From DATKUC01 sp964553615 (GTDB lineage Bacteria > Spirochaetota > Spirochaetia > DSM-27196 > DATKUC01): DNA of 64,000 nt. The position numbers and the translations under genes were made by a program. Below the pieces are notes generated by a model. The model saw only the letters and a list, made by a program, of their open reading frames with translations. It had not been told where the DNA came from and searched no databases. How positions within the stretch are numbered: position 1 is the stretch's first letter; every line of letters begins with the position of its first letter. The stretch spans positions 1 through 64,000 of the forward strand of contig CAZKMA010000002.1 in NCBI GenBank assembly GCA_964553615.1. The letters run 5' to 3'. Shown here one piece after another: positions 18,202 to 25,995 of this stretch.

Positions 18202-19239
18202 TCAGGCGCCTTGGACGCCGTCCGTGTAGACGTCTTCATAGATGGTATGAAGCGCGGGCTCTTCGCTCGATTCTGCGAAATCTATGGCCTCCTGAACCTG
18301 GTTCTTGATTTCGCCGTCCATTGCCTGGAAGTCGTCCTCCGAAAACAACCCGGCATCGAGCATATCGGCCTTCAGAAGGAGGATTGGATCCTGCAGCTTA
18401 TAGCTGTCAAGTTCGTCCTTTGTCCGGTACTTCGCCGGATCACTCATTGAATGGCCCTTGTACCGGTAGGTCTTGATATCAAGGAGCACCGGCTGACCAT
18501 CTTCACGGGCTTCCTTTGCTGCCTGTTTCACAGCCTCGTACACCTTCAGGACGTGCATACCATCCACAGTTCGCCCGGGCATGTTGTAGCCTTTCGCTTT
18601 TACGTCGAAATCGGTTACCGCCGAAACCCGTTTCACTGCCGTTCCCATGCCGAAGTGATTGTTTTCGACTATGTAGACAATCGGCAGCCGCCAGATCTGT
18701 GCAAGGTTGAGGGACTCGTGAAATGAACCCTGATGGATGGCGCCGTCTCCGAAGTAGCACAACGTTACCCCGCCGTCCTTCGAGTACATCTGCTTGAACG
18801 CAACGCCGGTGGCCATCGGAATCTGTGCTCCTACGATCCCGTTTCCGCCAAGGAAGTGCTTTTCGGCGTCGAACATGTGCATGGAACCACCCTTTCCACG
18901 CGAGCAGCCGGTAATCTTGCCGTACAGTTCGGCCATGATCGCTTTCGGATCCATGCCGCAGACCATTGCATGACCATGATCGCGATATGCAGTCAGCACG
19001 TAGTCCGTAGAGAGGTCCAGAGCCGCAATCGACCCAACGGCCACCGCCTCCTGTCCGTTGTACAGATGACAGAAGCCTCCGATCTTGCGGAGACCGTACA
19101 TCTGTGCAGCCTTCTCCTCAAAGCGCCGGATGAGCAGCATCCGATGCAGGAGGTCGACGAGGAACTCCTTGCCGTACGATTTCAGATCCTTCACACCTGT
19201 ATCCTTATTTTTGACATTTTTCTCTTTCACTTCACTCAT
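18202..19239 (-). CDS. pdhA: Pyruvate dehydrogenase E1 alpha
   Basis: Alpha chain of E1, binds thiamine diphosphate through GDGAIHQGSFHESLNLA...VENN (the GDG-x~25-NN motif, ~residues 165-195). YRDHGH and RYKGHSMSDPAKYR are also characteristic, the latter being the E1-alpha loop. 345 residues, normal length, with a Lys-rich N-terminus. ATG 19239 has GGAGACG upstream. With pdhB, pdhC and lpdA it forms a complete heterotetrameric-type PDH, so pyruvate can yield acetyl-CoA and NADH without ferredoxin. Confidence 0.95.
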   Translation of the reverse strand: MSEVKEKNVKNKDTGVKDLKSYGKEFLVDLLHRMLLIRRFEEKAAQMYGLRKIGGFCHLYNGQEAVAVGSIAALDLSTDYVLTAYRDHGHAMVCGMDPKAIMAELYGKITGCSRGKGGSMHMFDAEKHFLGGNGIVGAQIPMATGVAFKQMYSKDGGVTLCYFGDGAIHQGSFHESLNLAQIWRLPIVYIVENNHFGMGTAVKRVSAVTDFDVKAKGYNMPGRTVDGMHVLKVYEAVKQAAKEAREDGQPVLLDIKTYRYKGHSMSDPAKYRTKDELDSYKLQDPILLLKADMLDAGLFSEDDFQAMDGEIKNQVQEAIDFAESSEEPALHTIYEDVYTDGVQGA

Positions 19240-19249
19240 TGAGCGTCTC

Positions 19250-19690
19250 CTACTTTACCGATACCAGCTCTTTTTCCCCGGTAAGGGGCTTGAAATAGAC
19301 CATCTCCTCGATGATGGTTTCAAGGACAACAAGTTCCGACGCATCCTGATTCACCCGCCAGAAGACTGAAAGATTCCCGCCAATGGCCTCGAGCACTTCA
19401 ACCTTCGTACGGGGATCCTCGAGAACCTGCACTACCCCGCGTACGGTCAGCACCTCGTCGATGCTCTTCGTCTGTAACATCCATTCGACATTTGGGTGCG
19501 CCGAGATCTGCGCGGTCTTTTCGAACCCGGGGGCCGTAACCGCGAACAGCGAGCCCTCACGACCCGGCACCGTCACAGGCGTCATCCACCGCACGCGCGG
19601 CTGCCCATCCGAGTCCACACTTGCCAGCACGGCAACTTTCGAGCTTTCAAGGACCCGGTCCAGCACCGCATAGATAGATCGCTTATCCAT
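19250..19690 (-). CDS. Pyridoxamine 5'-phosphate oxidase-like split-barrel flavoprotein
   Basis: A 146-residue FMN-binding split-barrel protein related to general stress protein 26. Features: VAVLASVDSDGQPRVRWMTPV near the N-terminus, then strands ending in VYFKPLTGEKE. Too short and lacking the substrate residues of true PdxH, so pyridoxal synthesis is unlikely. It sits between lplA and pdhA with gaps of 27 and 10 bp and has a good GGAGG site. Its place in the PDH operon suggests a flavin- or redox-linked side role; that is inference. Confidence 0.8.
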   Translation of the reverse strand: MDKRSIYAVLDRVLESSKVAVLASVDSDGQPRVRWMTPVTVPGREGSLFAVTAPGFEKTAQISAHPNVEWMLQTKSIDEVLTVRGVVQVLEDPRTKVEVLEAIGGNLSVFWRVNQDASELVVLETIIEEMVYFKPLTGEKELVSVK

Positions 19691-19717
19691 TCATATCCTC
19701 CTCAGTATGTTGGCGCC

Positions 19718-20761
19718 TCAGAACGCCATGGACTCCACGAACCCCGCGAGGGCAGCGACGAGCTCGTGACGAGTCAGTTTCTGAACTTCAGAACACCCAC
19801 CCGACACCGTACCAGAAACATCATGTTCCAGCCAGTCTCGGCATTTATCGCCTATTGTGCGCGAATCGAAGGAACTTCCCGTCAGAATATCATGCACTAT
19901 GCAGCCCGGGGACTCGCAGCATCCCGAGAGCGACCGGATGGTACCTTCTTCAACTCGAACGGCAATCCCCTCTTCACCCGGGAACGGCAGACGCGCGGTA
20001 AACGAAGGGGTGCGACCGAAATTCCACTGCCATGTTCGATAGTTATCCGATCGGGATGCCAGTTCGTCCCGGTCAACGACGGTGAGAATATCCTCAACGG
20101 ATTCCGCAGCTCCCCAGGTCTCCATGAACTCCTGTCGAACAGCCTCTTCGACCGAGCCGACGCTGGCCTGCGGATAGAGATCTCCGAGGTTAACCACAGG
20201 AAACGGGTTGGATGCGACTGCGTGGGTCTCTATTCTATCGGCCCACCCGGCACTCGACGAGCGGAGGCTTGACAGATCTGAACTTACAAGGAGCGTGCCG
20301 TGATGCATCACTCTCGACCGCTTGAGGGCCATCGCGTTTCCGGAGACCTTTTTCCCCTGCACGAGAATGTCCCCACGGGGAGTGGCTTCCGCCGGTATAT
20401 CGAGACGTGCAAGGGCCCGGACCACGAGAAGAAGATTTTGCTGTTTGTCGAACAACTCACGGTCCATCAGAAATGAGAAATTGACATTGCCTGGATCGTG
20501 AAAAACAGTTCCACCGCCGGAAATTCTCCGCACAATGTCGACATTTCCCCGCCGCAGTTCCGTAACCGCGCATTCTTTCCATGGATTCTGATGCTTTCCG
20601 AGGACGACTGAACGACGATTCACATACAGGTGCAAATGCGCATCTTCTGGGCCGACCGTTGAAAAAAGAAGCTCTTCAGCTGCCAGATTCACAGCTGGAT
20701 CGGCGGATGTGGAGGTGAACATCCTTCGGTGCGGCGTCGTAGAGAGTTTTTGCGCATGCAT
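19718..20761 (-). CDS. lplA: Lipoate-protein ligase A
   Basis: Activates lipoate with ATP and attaches it to lipoyl domains, here presumably PdhC Lys44. The BPL/LplA motifs are present: RRSVVLGKHQNPW, RRISGGGTVFHDPGNVNFSF and the catalytic-lysine region GKKVSGNA. A C-terminal accessory region (~240-347) contains several cysteines (GCCESPGC). First gene of the PDH operon, so lipoylation and its target are made together from scavenged lipoate. No Shine-Dalgarno precedes ATG 20761, and a -10 box lies 7 bases upstream; the message may be leaderless. An in-frame TTG at 20779 also lacks a site. Confidence 0.92.
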   Translation of the reverse strand: MHAQKLSTTPHRRMFTSTSADPAVNLAAEELLFSTVGPEDAHLHLYVNRRSVVLGKHQNPWKECAVTELRRGNVDIVRRISGGGTVFHDPGNVNFSFLMDRELFDKQQNLLLVVRALARLDIPAEATPRGDILVQGKKVSGNAMALKRSRVMHHGTLLVSSDLSSLRSSSAGWADRIETHAVASNPFPVVNLGDLYPQASVGSVEEAVRQEFMETWGAAESVEDILTVVDRDELASRSDNYRTWQWNFGRTPSFTARLPFPGEEGIAVRVEEGTIRSLSGCCESPGCIVHDILTGSSFDSRTIGDKCRDWLEHDVSGTVSGGCSEVQKLTRHELVAALAGFVESMAF

Positions 20762-20768
20762 CGTGTCT

Positions 20769-20796
20769 AAAATACTCAATCAGCGTGATTTTTCAA
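20769..20796 (-). promoter_or_regulatory. PDH operon promoter, candidate leaderless start
   Basis: Minus strand TTGAAA (20796-20791), 16 bases, TATTTT (20774-20769), then seven bases to the lplA ATG. The predicted +1 would fall on or next to the A of the ATG. Confidence 0.5.
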
Positions 20797-20854
20797 GCAA
20801 AAACGGGACGTTAGTACTCAGAATTATCCGCGCCCTCTGTATGCTTGAGACTAT

Positions 20855-20891
20855 TTGTTCTGTACAGAGTGGATTATTATAAGCATAATAA
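20855..20891 (+). promoter_or_regulatory. nqr operon promoter with overlapping palindrome
   Basis: TTGTTC (20855-20860), 17 bases, TATAAG (20878-20883). A perfect inverted repeat TTATTAT-AAGC-ATAATAA (20874-20891) covers the -10 box and looks like an operator. Its 7-4-7 spacing does not match the Fur box near 26.5 kb or a standard PerR or Rex site; the regulator is unknown. Confidence 0.5.
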
Positions 20892-20938
20892 AGTATCGAT
20901 TGGACGACCTAGAGCGAGAAGATCGATAAGGAGGGAAT

Positions 20939-21916
20939 GTGTTCCAGAATCTGTTCCAAAAACAGGTTATCATGAGACGGGTCATCTATTCACTGATTCC
21001 GGTGTTCCTGTTTTCGATTTACCTGTACGGTTGGCGGGTCCTGGCCATTACTGCTGTCACCTTTTTGTTCGGGATTCTCACCGAGTATGTCGTTGAGAAG
21101 ACCCGGAAGAAGAAGGTCAGTGAGGCCGTATTAGTCACATGTACGTTGTACGCACTGTCGATGCCACCGAAGACACCGCTGTGGATTGTTGCAGTCGGTA
21201 TCATTTTCGCCGTAGCTATCGGAAAAGGCGTTTATGGCGGCTTCGGACGAAATGTGTTCAACCCGGCGATTACCGGTCGGCTTTTTATCTATATAACCTT
21301 TCCGACGGTAATGACTACCGCGTGGATGGTACCGGGGAACTTCGGGATGAACGTTGCGGACGCCACAAGCACCGCAACGCCTCTTGCAATTCTGCATAAC
21401 GGTGGAAGCGTCGATCTGCTCAATATGATCGTTGGTCTCAGGTCCGGATCGATCGGAGAGAGTCCGGTTATTCTGATCCTGATCGGCGCAGTCTATCTTC
21501 TGGTCACAAAAACTGCGCAGTGGAGACTCATGCTTTCCACATTCCTGAGCGCGGGAATTTTCACGACCATCTTCTGGGCATCGGGAGCATCACCTTACTA
21601 CCCTCCTCAATATGCACTCATGGCCGGAAGCATTCTCTATATGTCCGTGTGGATGGCTACTGATCCGGTTTCGGCACCGAACAAGAAGCTGTCGCAATGG
21701 ATATATGGATTGATCATCGGCGGTGTCACCGTTCTGGTACGGACCTTCTCCGGGTTTCCCGAGGGAACCAGTTTCGGAATCCTGGTGGGAAACGTCTTTG
21801 CATCGCTGATCGATGAGCTCATGCCGGCACCGAAGAAGAAGGGTGCGGCAGCAAAAAAACCGGCAGTAGCACCCGCAGGCGGAACAGCGGCATCAACTTC
21901 GAAGGAGGGCACCTGA
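20939..21916 (+). CDS. nqrB: NqrB-type subunit of Na+-translocating NADH:quinone oxidoreductase
   Basis: Integral membrane subunit carrying covalent FMN and part of the Na+ channel. About nine hydrophobic helices. The FMN attachment motif is S144-T-A-T147 in DATSTATPL (normally SGAT), so Thr147 is the expected ligand. Also typical are KGVYGGFGRNVFNPA and MATDPVSAPN. At 325 residues it is nearer RnfD than the ~410-residue NqrB of Vibrio, and the N-terminal extension that contacts NqrA in NQR is short. C-terminus is Lys/Ala-rich. GTG start 20939 with AAGGAGGG 4 bases before. First gene of the operon; no nqrA precedes it. Confidence 0.85.
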   Translation: MFQNLFQKQVIMRRVIYSLIPVFLFSIYLYGWRVLAITAVTFLFGILTEYVVEKTRKKKVSEAVLVTCTLYALSMPPKTPLWIVAVGIIFAVAIGKGVYGGFGRNVFNPAITGRLFIYITFPTVMTTAWMVPGNFGMNVADATSTATPLAILHNGGSVDLLNMIVGLRSGSIGESPVILILIGAVYLLVTKTAQWRLMLSTFLSAGIFTTIFWASGASPYYPPQYALMAGSILYMSVWMATDPVSAPNKKLSQWIYGLIIGGVTVLVRTFSGFPEGTSFGILVGNVFASLIDELMPAPKKKGAAAKKPAVAPAGGTAASTSKEGT

Positions 21917-22527
21917 TGAATCGACAGGGCACCGTATACACAATCGTATTCTCCTTCATCGTCACCTTCGCCTTCGTCTTCCTGCTTGCACTTACGAATC
22001 AGGCTACCATCTCCAGGGTGAAACTGAACCAGGAGGTGGCCCGCCAGAGTGCTATCCTTTCGGCCCTGGGAATTGAGTACTCTTCGCAACAGGATGTCCT
22101 GCAGAAGTTCAAGGATGTCAAGACGGTAAAGAAGAATGGAGTAACCCTGTATCAGACCGAGAGGAACGGCGAAACGCTGTACGCAAGCGAGTTTGCCGGG
22201 GGTGGACTCTGGAGCACAATCAGGGGCGTCCTGGGCGTAAACGCCAACATGACGAGGATCCTCGGGCTCGAGATAATCAGCCAGGGAGAGACCCCGGGAC
22301 TCGGCGGCCGCATCGACGAACCCTGGTTCAAGAAACAATTCTCCAACGAGAAAGTCATCAACAATCAGATAAAGCTCAATATGCATGACGCAGGAACCTC
22401 GGACCCGAACCACGACAACGGACAGATAGACGGGATTACCGGTGCCACGATTACCAGCACCAGTATTGAACGTATTGTGAACAACGAGCTGAAGACACTT
22501 CGCTCAGCCCTGGGAGGTAATTCATGA
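21916..22527 (+). CDS. nqrC: NqrC/RnfG-type FMN-binding subunit
   Basis: Membrane-anchored flavoprotein, one N-terminal helix (8-28) and a periplasmic FMN domain. The covalent FMN site is T175-G-A-T178 in DGITGATITSTS, and GGGLWSTIRGVLGV and GETPGLGGRIDEPWF are family hallmarks. 203 residues, shorter than Vibrio NqrC (~257) and close to RnfG. Shares one base with the nqrB stop (TGATG). Confidence 0.9.
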   Translation: MNRQGTVYTIVFSFIVTFAFVFLLALTNQATISRVKLNQEVARQSAILSALGIEYSSQQDVLQKFKDVKTVKKNGVTLYQTERNGETLYASEFAGGGLWSTIRGVLGVNANMTRILGLEIISQGETPGLGGRIDEPWFKKQFSNEKVINNQIKLNMHDAGTSDPNHDNGQIDGITGATITSTSIERIVNNELKTLRSALGGNS

Positions 22528-23141
22528 GCGACCAGAAAGCGGGCGCTATCCTGAGAGAAAATGTGTGGACCAGCAACCCCATTTTCATGCAGGTACTGGG
22601 AATCTGTTCGGCGCTTGCCGTGACCAACCTGCTCATCAACACCGTCATAATGACGGTCGGCGTATCACTGGTTACAGCGTTCTCCAGCCTGACCGTATCT
22701 CTGATGAAGAAATGGATTCCGCGCAAGGTGCGCATGATTATCCAGACACTCATCATCGCCTTCTACGTAATCATAGTCGATCTCATTCTTCGCGCGTACT
22801 TGCCGGATGTGAGCAAGAATCTGGGACCGTACGTCGGGTTGATCATAACCAACTGTATAATCATGGGACGGGCGGAAGCCTTTGCTCAGTCCAACCCACC
22901 GATCATCTCCTTCTGGGATGGCCTTACCTCCGGACTCGGCTATATGGGCGTGCTGCTCGTAGTGGCGGTCATTCGTGAACTGCTTGGCTTCGGTACGCTG
23001 CTCGGCTATCGAATCATGCCCGTGTCCTTCCTTCCCTGGACAATCATGGTCATGGCACCCAGTGCATTCTTCATTCTCGCCATCATCATCTGGATCGGGA
23101 AGAGCATTCAATTCCGTCAGGCAAAGGGGGCATCCGCATGA
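22524..23141 (+). CDS. nqrD: NqrD-type membrane subunit
   Basis: Six-helix membrane subunit, 205 residues. It keeps the two cysteines that bind the intramembrane iron centre in NQR: LGICSALAVT (Cys28) and IITNCIIMGRAEAFA (Cys~112). The internal pseudo-symmetry partner of NqrE. Starts by ATGA overlap with nqrC. Confidence 0.92.
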   Translation: MSDQKAGAILRENVWTSNPIFMQVLGICSALAVTNLLINTVIMTVGVSLVTAFSSLTVSLMKKWIPRKVRMIIQTLIIAFYVIIVDLILRAYLPDVSKNLGPYVGLIITNCIIMGRAEAFAQSNPPIISFWDGLTSGLGYMGVLLVVAVIRELLGFGTLLGYRIMPVSFLPWTIMVMAPSAFFILAIIIWIGKSIQFRQAKGASA

Positions 23142-23734
23142 ACGCACCGGTTATAGCACCGATGACATTGCTGTTAGCGTCAATCTTCACCAGTAACATT
23201 CTCCTTGCCAACTTCCTCGGGATGTGCTCGTTCATCGCCATTTCCAAGGACATGAATTCTTCCAACGGCCTGGGAATGGCGGTTACCGTAGTGCTCGTCA
23301 TTACGGCAGCCATCAACTGGGTGGTGCTGCACTACATACTCATTCCGCTCGGTCTCGAGTTTCTGCAGTACATCGTTTTCATAATGGTCATTGCCGCCGC
23401 AGTGCAGATACTGGAAATGGTCATAGACCGCGTTTCCCAGGCACTGTATATGACTCTTGGAATCTTCCTTCCGCTCATAACCGTCAACTGTGCAGTCCTC
23501 GGCGTGGTGCTCTTCATGCAGATCCGCAACTACACCTTCCTGCAGTCGGTTGTCTACGGGCTTGGCTCGGGGCTTGGCTGGTGGCTCGCGATCATGCTGC
23601 TTGCTGCCATGCGACGGAAGATTGACAAGGCACCAGTGCCTGCCGGACTTCAGGGACCCGGAATTACCATGATAACCATCGGATTCATGGCGATGGCGTT
23701 CATCGGATTTTCCGGCATGCTGAAGATTCAGTAA
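23138..23734 (+). CDS. nqrE: NqrE-type membrane subunit
   Basis: Six-helix membrane subunit, 198 residues, homologous to RnfA. Both intramembrane cluster cysteines are present: ANFLGMCSFIAISK (Cys~29) and TVNCAVLGVVLFM (Cys~115). ATGA overlap with nqrD. Confidence 0.92.
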   Translation: MNAPVIAPMTLLLASIFTSNILLANFLGMCSFIAISKDMNSSNGLGMAVTVVLVITAAINWVVLHYILIPLGLEFLQYIVFIMVIAAAVQILEMVIDRVSQALYMTLGIFLPLITVNCAVLGVVLFMQIRNYTFLQSVVYGLGSGLGWWLAIMLLAAMRRKIDKAPVPAGLQGPGITMITIGFMAMAFIGFSGMLKIQ

Positions 23735-23760
23735 GACCGATATCCTGAAGGAGGTAGACT

Positions 23761-24885
23761 TTGGATCTCGCATTCTTCATTGCTCCCCTGGCGGTCTCAG
23801 GGATTTCCGCGGCGCTCGCGGCCATCATCTCCATATCCGATCGAATTCTCAACAATTATGGGGATGTCGTTATCGGAATCAATCACGGAAAGAAGGACGT
23901 TACCCTCTCCGGTGGGGCGCCACTGCTTATCAGCCTTTCGGAATCCGGCATCTTTGTTCCCTCGGCCTGCGGCGGGCGCGGAAGCTGCGGTGCGTGTAAG
24001 GTCAAGATTACATCGGACATCGGCCCGCATCTCCCCACCGAAATTCCGTATCTGACCAAGCAGGAAATCGCCGAAAATGTGCACCTTTCCTGCCAGGTCA
24101 AGCTGAAACAGAACATAGATATCGAAATTCCTGAAAGCCTCTTCAACGTACGGCAGTACGACGGGGTCGTCGAAAAGATCGTGGACGTCACCCACGATAT
24201 CAAAGAGGTACTCGTCCGTCTGCCCGAGGGATCGGAAGTGAACTTCTCAAGCGGTCAGTACGGACAGATCGAAGTACCCCCGTATGACAAGATCAAGGAG
24301 CCCACGCAACGTGCATACTCCATGTCCAGCGCATCGAGCAAGAAGGGGTATCTCGAGTTCCTGGTTCGGCTGGTTCCGGGTGGTATTGTGACGACATACG
24401 TCCATCAGAACCTTCAGGAAGGTCAGCGTATGAAGGTCATCGCACCGTTCGGCGAGTTCATGGTGAAAGAGACCGATGCCGCAATGATCTGTGTGGCCGG
24501 CGGGTCCGGTATGGCGCCTTTCAAGTCGATATTTCAGGACCGCATAGATCGCGGCGTCATGGACGAACGGGATATCTGGTACTTCTTCGGCGCACGCACC
24601 AAAAAAGACCTGTTCTATCTTGACTGGCTCGAGGAGCTTCAGGCAACCTACAGCCGTTTTCACTTCGTGGCAGCTCTGTCGGAGCCCCAACCGGAGGATG
24701 ACTGGAAAGGCGAAACCGGGTTGATTACCGATGTGCTTGCCAAGTATCTGACCGGAGATATTCCAAAAGAGCAGACCAAGGAAGGTTACCTCTGCGGGAG
24801 CCCCGGCATGCTCGACGCATGTATGAACGTCATGCGCAAGTACGACATGGTCGATGACAAGATATTCTTCGACAAGTTTGCTTAA
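23761..24885 (+). CDS. nqrF: NqrF, NADH-oxidising FAD/2Fe-2S subunit
   Basis: Electron entry subunit. One N-terminal membrane helix (4-27), a plant-type 2Fe-2S domain with CGGRGSCGAC and a fourth Cys in LSCQVK, then a ferredoxin-NADP+ reductase-like module: FAD motif RAYSMSS, NADH motif GGSGMAPF and C-terminal CGSPGMLDA. 374 residues (Vibrio 407). This subunit is diagnostic for NQR and not RNF, which would use RnfB and RnfC instead. TTG start behind AAGGAGG. Gap to nqrE 26 bp, to the next gene 11 bp. Confidence 0.93.
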   Translation: MDLAFFIAPLAVSGISAALAAIISISDRILNNYGDVVIGINHGKKDVTLSGGAPLLISLSESGIFVPSACGGRGSCGACKVKITSDIGPHLPTEIPYLTKQEIAENVHLSCQVKLKQNIDIEIPESLFNVRQYDGVVEKIVDVTHDIKEVLVRLPEGSEVNFSSGQYGQIEVPPYDKIKEPTQRAYSMSSASSKKGYLEFLVRLVPGGIVTTYVHQNLQEGQRMKVIAPFGEFMVKETDAAMICVAGGSGMAPFKSIFQDRIDRGVMDERDIWYFFGARTKKDLFYLDWLEELQATYSRFHFVAALSEPQPEDDWKGETGLITDVLAKYLTGDIPKEQTKEGYLCGSPGMLDACMNVMRKYDMVDDKIFFDKFA

Positions 24886-24896
24886 GGGAGGTTCCC

Positions 24897-25361
24897 ATGA
24901 AGATGTCTCCGGAGTACGTAAAGGCGTATGCAAACATGCAGCCAGGTGTCATCACCTCCGACGGTTTCATGGGCGATGATCACCGGTCGCTCACCGACAT
25001 CATCGAGCAGGACGAGGAGCTGGTCGCATCGCTCGATCTGAGCTGGGAAGAAATGAGTAACCGGATGCACCACCTCATGCAGGAGGGCCGCAAAGGACTG
25101 GGCGAACCGGTGACCGTAGATGGAACGTGGATTGTCCAGGTCAGCGAGGCGCGAGGCTTTCTCGCATCGCCCTTCGAGGACGGCATCTACCGCAAGGTAA
25201 ATGCTGACGTTCAGATTGCCGAACACGGCAAGGCCACTGGCGATCGGCTCCTCTTCTCTGAACTCTCGCTTCACCTGCTTGAAAAATATCACTTTCTCCA
25301 GGGCAAGGGGTCCCCATTCAGACTCGATCCGTCGACTCTCAAGAAGGTCCTCAAATACTGA
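24897..25361 (+). CDS. Unknown 154-residue protein, last gene of the nqr operon
   Basis: Not recognised. Soluble, acidic, with no signal peptide, membrane segment or cysteine cluster. The N-terminal half (SLTDIIEQDEELVASLDLSWEEMSNRMHHLMQEG) looks helical; the centre (VTVDGTWIVQVSEARGFLASPFEDGIY) looks like beta strands; the C-terminus is basic. GGGAGG site, 11 bp after nqrF and directly before the operon terminator, so it is part of the same message. A role in assembly, flavinylation support or as an extra subunit is possible, but nothing in the sequence proves it. Confidence 0.85.
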   Translation: MKMSPEYVKAYANMQPGVITSDGFMGDDHRSLTDIIEQDEELVASLDLSWEEMSNRMHHLMQEGRKGLGEPVTVDGTWIVQVSEARGFLASPFEDGIYRKVNADVQIAEHGKATGDRLLFSELSLHLLEKYHFLQGKGSPFRLDPSTLKKVLKY

Positions 25362-25391
25362 TTTCCGGTACACCGTTTCGCAGAGAACGGA

Positions 25392-25417
25392 AAGAGGCGC
25401 CCCTTCGGGCGCCTCTT
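25392..25417. terminator. Strong bidirectional terminator
   Basis: Perfect 11-bp stem (AAGAGGCGCCC / GGGCGCCTCTT) with a CTTC loop, followed on the plus strand by CTCTTT and on the minus strand by TTCCG. It closes the nqr operon and the convergent osmC gene. Confidence 0.85.
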
Positions 25418-25425
25418 CTCTTTGG

Positions 25426-25833
25426 TCAGACCTTCCGGACTGTTACCGCAACGCGGACATCCGCCTTCTCATACAGTTGTCCGACCGGACAAACCTTCAG
25501 AACTTTTTCCAGAGTTCGATTCAGTTTCTCCTCCGTCTCATCGGATTCGATCAACACGGTCCCTGAAACCGCCGTTATTGTGGGGGCATCGTCCGGCTTC
25601 TCTGCCTCGAGTTCAACCGTGACTTTCCGGTAGCTTACCGAGGAGTTCTTTGCCACAACAGCCCAGATTGTGGAAATGCAGCCGGAGAGGGCCATGACTG
25701 CAAGCTCGAGCGCGGTGGCTCCGAGATCATCACCACCCTTTGCGCCCGGAAGATCCAATACCAGGCCATGATGTCTCCCGTTGTCCACAACTGACTGATA
25801 GCACCCTGCAACTAACTTCGCGGTCGATTTCAT
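25426..25833 (-). CDS. OsmC/Ohr family protein
   Basis: About 135 residues, a thiol-dependent peroxidase-family fold. The two conserved cysteines are in ALSGCISTI and KVCPVGQLY, and GATALELAVMALSGC is the family core. YhfA-like more than Ohr-like, so organic peroxide reduction is probable but not certain. ATG 25833 has GGAGG 6-7 bases upstream; an in-frame extension to 25887 is unlikely. Next to fur, in keeping with oxidative and iron stress. Confidence 0.85.
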   Translation of the reverse strand: MKSTAKLVAGCYQSVVDNGRHHGLVLDLPGAKGGDDLGATALELAVMALSGCISTIWAVVAKNSSVSYRKVTVELEAEKPDDAPTITAVSGTVLIESDETEEKLNRTLEKVLKVCPVGQLYEKADVRVAVTVRKV

Positions 25834-25930
25834 ATCTTCCTCCTGAATGAAATGTGGGATGACGCAGCCGAAGAGGCCCGTCATCATGGACGCGCAGTCG
25901 GTCGATTCCGTATCATCGCGTCCCGAATAT

Positions 25931-25952
25931 CCGGCAGGCTCACGCCTGCCGG
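25931..25952 (-). terminator. Perfect hairpin after fur
   Basis: CCGGCAGGC-TCAC-GCCTGCCGG, 9-bp stem. Between the fur stop and the osmC start, both read leftwards. No T-run follows, so it may be a rho-dependent or weak terminator or an mRNA end protector. Confidence 0.45.
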
Positions 25953-25995
25953 TAGCCGGCTCAATTACCTGTTACAGACGGTTCTCATCCACGGG

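Noticed and set aside
20937..20975. 12-codon leader peptide (MCSRICSKNRLS) overlapping the nqrB region, ending at ATGA
   Set aside because: Its ATG is only two bases from AGGAGG, while GTG 20939 is better spaced and gives an NqrB-like N-terminus (KQxxMRRVIYSLIP).
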